Shown here piece after piece: positions 59,860-64,000 of a stretch of 64,000 nt of DNA (position 1 is the first letter of the stretch; the number at the start of each line of letters is the position of its first letter). The notes under the pieces were generated by a model that did not search any database, had not been told where the DNA came from, and saw only the letters and a program-made list of their open reading frames with translations. Origin of the DNA: Alteromonas sp. BL110. GTDB taxonomy: Bacteria; Pseudomonadota; Gammaproteobacteria; Enterobacterales; Alteromonadaceae. The translations under genes and the position numbers were made by a program. The DNA is taken from assembly GCF_003443615.1 (NCBI RefSeq), contig NZ_CP031967.1:3348001-3412000 (forward strand), read 5' to 3'.

Positions 59860-60127
59860 GAGCCTTTTACAAATAAAGCGTAGTAACGAGTGTTCGATTC
59901 AGTTATGAGGGTTTCCCCCTAAAATTTAACTTTCGTATACAAGGCGGTGTTAAAAGAAGCTATGCGGGTGACACGATGCTGCTTATTTATGTGGTGTTAA
60001 CTGTCTAAATATTTAGATTGGTAGTGGACATTCTATGCCGCAAAAATGAAACGGCCCCTTGTATTTGAGAGGCCTTCGGTTAATTGGAGCACTAATCGCT
60101 AATGCGAGTAGGCTCGGTTAGGGCGTA

Positions 60128-60700
60128 TCAGTTCAGTTCTTTATCTACCCAGAACTTAGTGCCTTTTACAGTAGCCTGTAAAGTAAGACCGCTTTCCGTC
60201 ATAGTGTAAACCGTTACATTGCCAAGATAACCTTCGCCTTCTGCAGATGCGCCTTTATTACCCGCTTTTGCCGCTACATCTGCATTTCCGCCTACAGTCC
60301 AACCATTCTCAATAAAATAGCTCATCGCCTTTTGAGTATGGAAGACCATTACCACGCGGTAATCTTTAGCGCCTAACCCTAAACCAACACCACCCTCAGC
60401 CATATTCATATATGTTTTTGCACCGGTGACGTTATTGTTCACCACCCCGTAGCCTGTGCCTGCGGCCACAAAAAACACATTAATGTTGGCGTTAGTGAAT
60501 ACGGCGTAGCCTGCCGCGTCCCCTATTTGAGAGCGAGTATCTGGCTTCTCCGTATAAAGGCGTGCCAACGCATTCTCTTGCATGTCTAAGATCGCTTGTT
60601 GCTTTTCAGCAACAGTACCGTCTCCCATAGACGCACAAGCAGCTAATGCCAAAACAGCAGCCATAAATACAGACTTAATCGCTAACTTACTAATTTTCAT
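60128..60700 (-). CDS. SYLF/YSC84-domain lipoprotein
   Basis: 190 residues with a lipoprotein signal ending in the lipobox LAAC (VLALAACASMGDG). The SYLF domain that follows has GDAAGYAVFTNANINVFFVA, GTGYGVVNNNVTGAKTYMN, MAEGGVGLGLGAKDYRVVMVF and GYLGNVTVYTMTESGL. Eukaryotic members bind lipids; bacterial secreted members are uncharacterised. It probably sits in the periplasm or outer membrane. It is monocistronic. Confidence 0.88.
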   Translation of the reverse strand: MKISKLAIKSVFMAAVLALAACASMGDGTVAEKQQAILDMQENALARLYTEKPDTRSQIGDAAGYAVFTNANINVFFVAAGTGYGVVNNNVTGAKTYMNMAEGGVGLGLGAKDYRVVMVFHTQKAMSYFIENGWTVGGNADVAAKAGNKGASAEGEGYLGNVTVYTMTESGLTLQATVKGTKFWVDKELN

Positions 60701-60889
60701 GCAATTCTCCTTAGCATGTCAGTGTTTTATCTATCTGCGATAGAAGACATTACCTACCGCTAGTAATTCAATAAAAAACCGTTTTTATTTACGTTACATG
60801 ACTTGTACGCAAAAAGTGTGCTAAGTGGAACATTCAAACTTAAATTAGGAAAAAGCTAAATGCGGTAAAAAATTCTCTTAAGTCAAGGT

Positions 60890-61135
60890 TCACCATTCGA
60901 TTTCAAGTTCTAGCGCGCCGGGATGATCGGTTTGACCGACCATTTCCTCATACGGTGTACTCTGTCGAAGCCAGACGTGCTCAAACGCCTGAGAGTCGAA
61001 ATGTACTCTAATTTCATTCAAGCAGTGAAACGTTTTAGGTTGCGACTTTTTGTCTCTAACTAATCTGCGTGATGCACCCATACCCGTAGCAGCAAGGTAG
61101 TTACCACCTTCTAATGACTCAATGTATAAATTCAT
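60890..61135 (-). CDS. Small DUF6482-like protein
   Basis: 81 residues, cytoplasmic, no membrane segment. The pattern MNLYIESLEGGNYLAATGMG, then KTFHCLNEIRVHFDSQAFEH and WLRQSTPYEEMVGQ fits the small DUF6482 family seen in marine gammaproteobacteria. The match is from memory. Function is unknown. It has its own promoter region, with 189 bases separating it from the SYLF gene. Confidence 0.65.
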   Translation of the reverse strand: MNLYIESLEGGNYLAATGMGASRRLVRDKKSQPKTFHCLNEIRVHFDSQAFEHVWLRQSTPYEEMVGQTDHPGALELEIEW

Positions 61136-61310
61136 AATATTGCCCTCGTTAGGTCGCAGCTAACTTTGGCTGCGTCATAGTATTAATTAGTCGAAAACAG
61201 TCACAATGATCATTAATTTTGTGTCATGAACGTTTTGATTTACCGTCATTAGAACCCCGAACCTTGGAGGCAGAAAAGAGCTTGCTGGAAGCAAACCGTA
61301 ACAGCGAGCG

Positions 61311-61793
61311 TTACCACCATGTGTTTGTGCACACCATAACTCCAGCCTTGTGCAAACTATCGTGTACTTGCTTTTTATCTTCCGAGTTAAGAAATGCGCC
61401 CAACTCAAACTGCTGCACAGGGGTTTGTAAAATTAATCGTGAAATCCGTTTTAAGCTTGTGTCCTTTTGATAAAACAAAGACGTATCTGGACGGGGGAAG
61501 CATAAGCTGGTGCCGTTAGAACAAGAAATAAGGATGCGATCATCCATAACTAAAATTGTTTCCCATCGGTAGGTAGCTTTAGACACCAAGTACATAACTA
61601 GCGCTAGCAGCCCAACTTCTAACCCTGCAAACGGCAAGATAACCCAGGCACCAACTATTGACCACGCAATAGCAATCAGACCAATAAACAAAGCAAACAC
61701 CATAATTAGGTATTTAGTCTGCCGCCATGTTGCTGAGCGGTTTGGCGAAAGATGCAGTTGCAGCCGCTGCTCAAATGTAGATACTTCAACCAT
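61311..61793 (-). CDS. DUF2244 membrane protein
   Basis: 160 residues with two adjacent transmembrane helices (LIMVFALFIGLIAIAWSIVG and WVILPFAGLEVGLLALVMYL) after the typical LSPNRSATWRQTK opening. A beta-rich cytoplasmic tail follows. This is the DUF2244 layout. In many proteobacteria the family lies next to cytochrome c oxidase genes; that is not so here. Function is unknown. Confidence 0.82.
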   Translation of the reverse strand: MVEVSTFEQRLQLHLSPNRSATWRQTKYLIMVFALFIGLIAIAWSIVGAWVILPFAGLEVGLLALVMYLVSKATYRWETILVMDDRILISCSNGTSLCFPRPDTSLFYQKDTSLKRISRLILQTPVQQFELGAFLNSEDKKQVHDSLHKAGVMVCTNTWW

Positions 61794-61945
61794 ATTTTAC
61801 AAAGTACGGTATATGATAATTGTGTAAGTAAAAGTTTATACGTTACGAGCCCACAATAGTTTGAAAAATGTACGGGTGTGAATGATTAACGTATCAAGCG
61901 AATTTATTTTCTGACAATTACCACGGTTTTGTCGTAAGGACGTGT

Positions 61946-62854
61946 GTGATCTCTTTTATAAAGCGCCAAACGGGCAAATTAATTTTAGTTTTACTTTTTC
62001 TTATCTGGGGGAGCCTTTTATTGTCTCAGCCCGCACTCATTGAGCTTGTTAGGGAGTTTGGACTTTTCAGCGGGCTAGGTGTGATAGGGGCTATATTTGC
62101 AAACGCTACAGGCGCCGGTGGCGGTGTGGTGTTCGTTCCGTTTTTTAACTATCTGTCTTTCTCATCTCAAAGCGTAGTGGCAACTAGCTTTGCCATTCAA
62201 TGTTGCGGTATGACCGCTGGCGCATTAACTTGGGCGGCGTATTATAAAAGACAGCATAGGCACGATGACTACTGGAAAGCGCTCCCGAGCGCGCTAATGC
62301 TAACCATTCCTTCATCAATTTGCGGCATAGGATTCGCTCAGTACTCGTCGCAAAGCATACTTCTGCTCGAACACTTGTGGGGCGGAGCTAATAACCTTCA
62401 TATCGCTTTTGGCAGTTTTTCCGTAGTTTTGGCGATCGCAATTTTTGCGTCTATTCCATTAATGAAGCGCACTCATTTTAATAAGGATTTATTAACTAGG
62501 GACTTAGTCTTTATGCCCTTTATCGGTTTTCTGGGCGGAATTATTACGGCGTGGCTTTCAGTGGGAGTGGGTGAGCTAGTGGCTGTTTACCTTATTATTC
62601 GTGGGTTTAATGTCACCATGTCTATCGCTATCGCGGTTATTCTATCGGCGTTTACCGTGTGGTCTGCATTGCCGTACCACGCTTTTATAAATCCTTCGGT
62701 GGTATGGCAGGTTGTTTTGTTTGCCGGCGCGGGCGCGGTAATCGGTGGAATAATTGCCAAATATGTAGTTTTGGCATTTTCTGCTCAACGCTTAAAACTT
62801 TTTTTCGGCATGTGGGTACTAATTTTAGGCATTACAAGTTTACCAATATTTTAA
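61946..62854 (+). CDS. TauE/SafE-family membrane transporter
   Basis: 302 residues from GTG 61946 (TAAGGA upstream), with eight or so transmembrane helices. The family's twin motif appears as GVIGAIFANATGAGGGVVFVP and again as GFLGGIITAWLSVGVGELVA. The family exports small organosulfur or organic anions such as sulfite, sulfoacetate or related compounds. The substrate is not predictable here. It is divergent from the DUF2244 gene and precedes the amylase gene by about 95 bases. Confidence 0.88.
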   Translation: MISFIKRQTGKLILVLLFLIWGSLLLSQPALIELVREFGLFSGLGVIGAIFANATGAGGGVVFVPFFNYLSFSSQSVVATSFAIQCCGMTAGALTWAAYYKRQHRHDDYWKALPSALMLTIPSSICGIGFAQYSSQSILLLEHLWGGANNLHIAFGSFSVVLAIAIFASIPLMKRTHFNKDLLTRDLVFMPFIGFLGGIITAWLSVGVGELVAVYLIIRGFNVTMSIAIAVILSAFTVWSALPYHAFINPSVVWQVVLFAGAGAVIGGIIAKYVVLAFSAQRLKLFFGMWVLILGITSLPIF

Positions 62855-62949
62855 GCGTGGCTATCGCTGCTAAATATAGTAGTCATTGCGGTTGTGCTTA
62901 TAATGCAAATACTTCTTCAAAAACGCTAATCTGCACAAGGAAAGATAAG

Positions 62950-64000
62950 ATGGATATCAATCCTGTTCCCCAGAAACGCTTTAACGTGCTTCAGCCAGAA
63001 TGGTCATCTCATGCGGTTATTTATCAAGTAAACACTCGGCAGTTTTCAAAAGAAGGAAATTTTGAGGGAGTAAGAAAGGGACTTGCACATATTAAATCCC
63101 TTGGAGCGGATATTGTTTGGCTTATGCCGGTTCACCCTATTGGTGAAAAAAACAGAAAAGGAGCGCTTGGCAGCCCCTATGCTGTTAAAGACTACTTGGC
63201 CATTAGCCCAGAGTTTGGTAGCGAAGAAGATTTCAAAGCGCTGGTGGACGAAGCGCACCGACTATCGCTCAAAGTCATTATAGACTGGGTACCAAATCAC
63301 AGTGCATGGGATAATCAATTGGCTGAACAACACCCTGAGTGGTACGCCAAAGATTATAAAGGCGATTTTCGTCCCTCGCCGTGGTGGGATTGGAGCGATA
63401 TTATTGAGTTCGATTATGAACAAATTGGCCTTCGAAAATACATGATTAATGCATTGTGTTATTGGGTTGAAAAGTTCAACATCGACGGCTTTCGCTGTGA
63501 TGTAGCAGGCTACGTGCCCAACGACTTCTGGCGTCAAGCCGTTGAGATACTCAACGCAATCAGGCCGGTCTTTATGCTGGCTGAATGGGAGAATCGCGAC
63601 CTTCACGAAAGTGCGTTCAATATGACATACGCATGGAGCTGGAATGAAACACTTCATGAACTCGCTCACGGAAGGTGCTCGCTAGATAGGTTGCGCAAGT
63701 ATTATTCGTGGAACGAGCGCAGCTGGCCAGCCTCTGCCTATAGAATGACCTTTGTTAGTAATCACGACAAAAATGCCTGGGATGGCACACAGCGAGAGCA
63801 ATTTGGTGATGCACTTGAAGCCTGCGTTGTGTTGTCCGTCATCGGTGAGGGAATGCCGCTCATTCACAACGGGCAGGAAGCTGGAGAAACTAAGCGTTTA
63901 GCGTTTTTTGAGCGCGATCCAATATACTGGCAAGAACATGAAATAGGCAACTTGTACCGCAAGCTAATTAAACTCAAAAAATCTAAAGCCGTGCTAGGAA
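62950..64000 (+). CDS. GH13 alpha-amylase family enzyme, 3'-truncated by window edge
   Basis: The frame is open from ATG 62950 (AAGGA upstream) to the window end, 350 codons. The four GH13 regions are complete: DWVPNHS (I), GFRCDVAGY with nucleophile Asp184 (II), LAEWEN with acid Glu212 (III), and FVSNHD with Asp273 (IV). The N-terminus lacks a signal peptide (MDINPVPQKRFNVLQPEW), so it should act in the cytoplasm. Typical substrates are maltodextrins or glycogen-type glucans. Subfamily was not assigned. The C-terminal domain lies beyond the window. Confidence 0.94.
   Translation, partial: MDINPVPQKRFNVLQPEWSSHAVIYQVNTRQFSKEGNFEGVRKGLAHIKSLGADIVWLMPVHPIGEKNRKGALGSPYAVKDYLAISPEFGSEEDFKALVDEAHRLSLKVIIDWVPNHSAWDNQLAEQHPEWYAKDYKGDFRPSPWWDWSDIIEFDYEQIGLRKYMINALCYWVEKFNIDGFRCDVAGYVPNDFWRQAVEILNAIRPVFMLAEWENRDLHESAFNMTYAWSWNETLHELAHGRCSLDRLRKYYSWNERSWPASAYRMTFVSNHDKNAWDGTQREQFGDALEACVVLSVIGEGMPLIHNGQEAGETKRLAFFERDPIYWQEHEIGNLYRKLIKLKKSKAVLG

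Overview
The window is a stretch of a marine gammaproteobacterial chromosome, almost certainly Alteromonas or a very close relative. The evidence is a complete 16S rRNA gene with Alteromonas-like variable regions, the gene order of conserved blocks (bamD/rluD/pgeF/clpB; apt-dnaX-ybaB-recR-htpG-adk; hisGDCBHAFI), moderate GC content, and several PEP-CTERM (exosortase-sorted) proteins. The assignment comes from reading the sequence, not from a database search.

Layout. 1-8 kb: 3' part of a ChrR-type zinc anti-sigma factor, then bamD, rluD, pgeF, clpB and the respiratory D-lactate dehydrogenase dld. 8-13 kb: a PEP-CTERM block on the minus strand, with a PrsT-like TPR protein and two paralogous PEP-CTERM surface proteins, one behind a near-consensus sigma-54 promoter. 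13.5-21 kb: pssA, then an rRNA operon (two promoters, boxA, 16S, tRNA-Ala, a tRNA-Ile-like remnant, tRNA-Ile, 23S, 5S). The 5S gene is followed by two more 5S-derived copies carrying GC-rich insertions, each with its own terminator and a palindromic repeat.

21-23.4 kb: a HvfABC/bufferin-type RiPP operon, in which a secreted precursor with five EGKCGEGKCG repeats is followed by an MNIO maturase and its DUF2063 partner. 23.5-38 kb: the apt-dnaX-ybaB-recR-htpG-adk housekeeping series, interrupted between ybaB and recR by about 6.6 kb carrying a bacteriophytochrome hybrid kinase, a REC-PAS-GGDEF-EAL protein and a membrane-anchored protein of unknown function. 38-44.6 kb: a MAPEG protein, a small double-glycine-leader peptide gene with a coupled small membrane protein, a TonB-dependent receptor, a second-type signal peptidase I and a YfdC-like FNT channel.

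44.7-49.9 kb: a large secreted beta-helix protein, a LysR regulator, a small unknown gene and an excalibur protein. 49.9-57.3 kb: the complete his operon on the minus strand, with a His-rich leader peptide (five consecutive His codons) and an attenuator. 57.4-64 kb: a small hydrophilic protein, an orphan ParA, a third PEP-CTERM protein, a SYLF lipoprotein, a DUF6482-like protein, a DUF2244 protein, a TauE/SafE transporter and the 5' part of a GH13 alpha-amylase that runs off the window.

The least ordinary regions are the expanded 5S array, the multi-cysteine RiPP operon, the peptide/membrane-protein locus at 38.8-39.4 kb and the photoreceptor/c-di-GMP cassette inside a conserved cluster.
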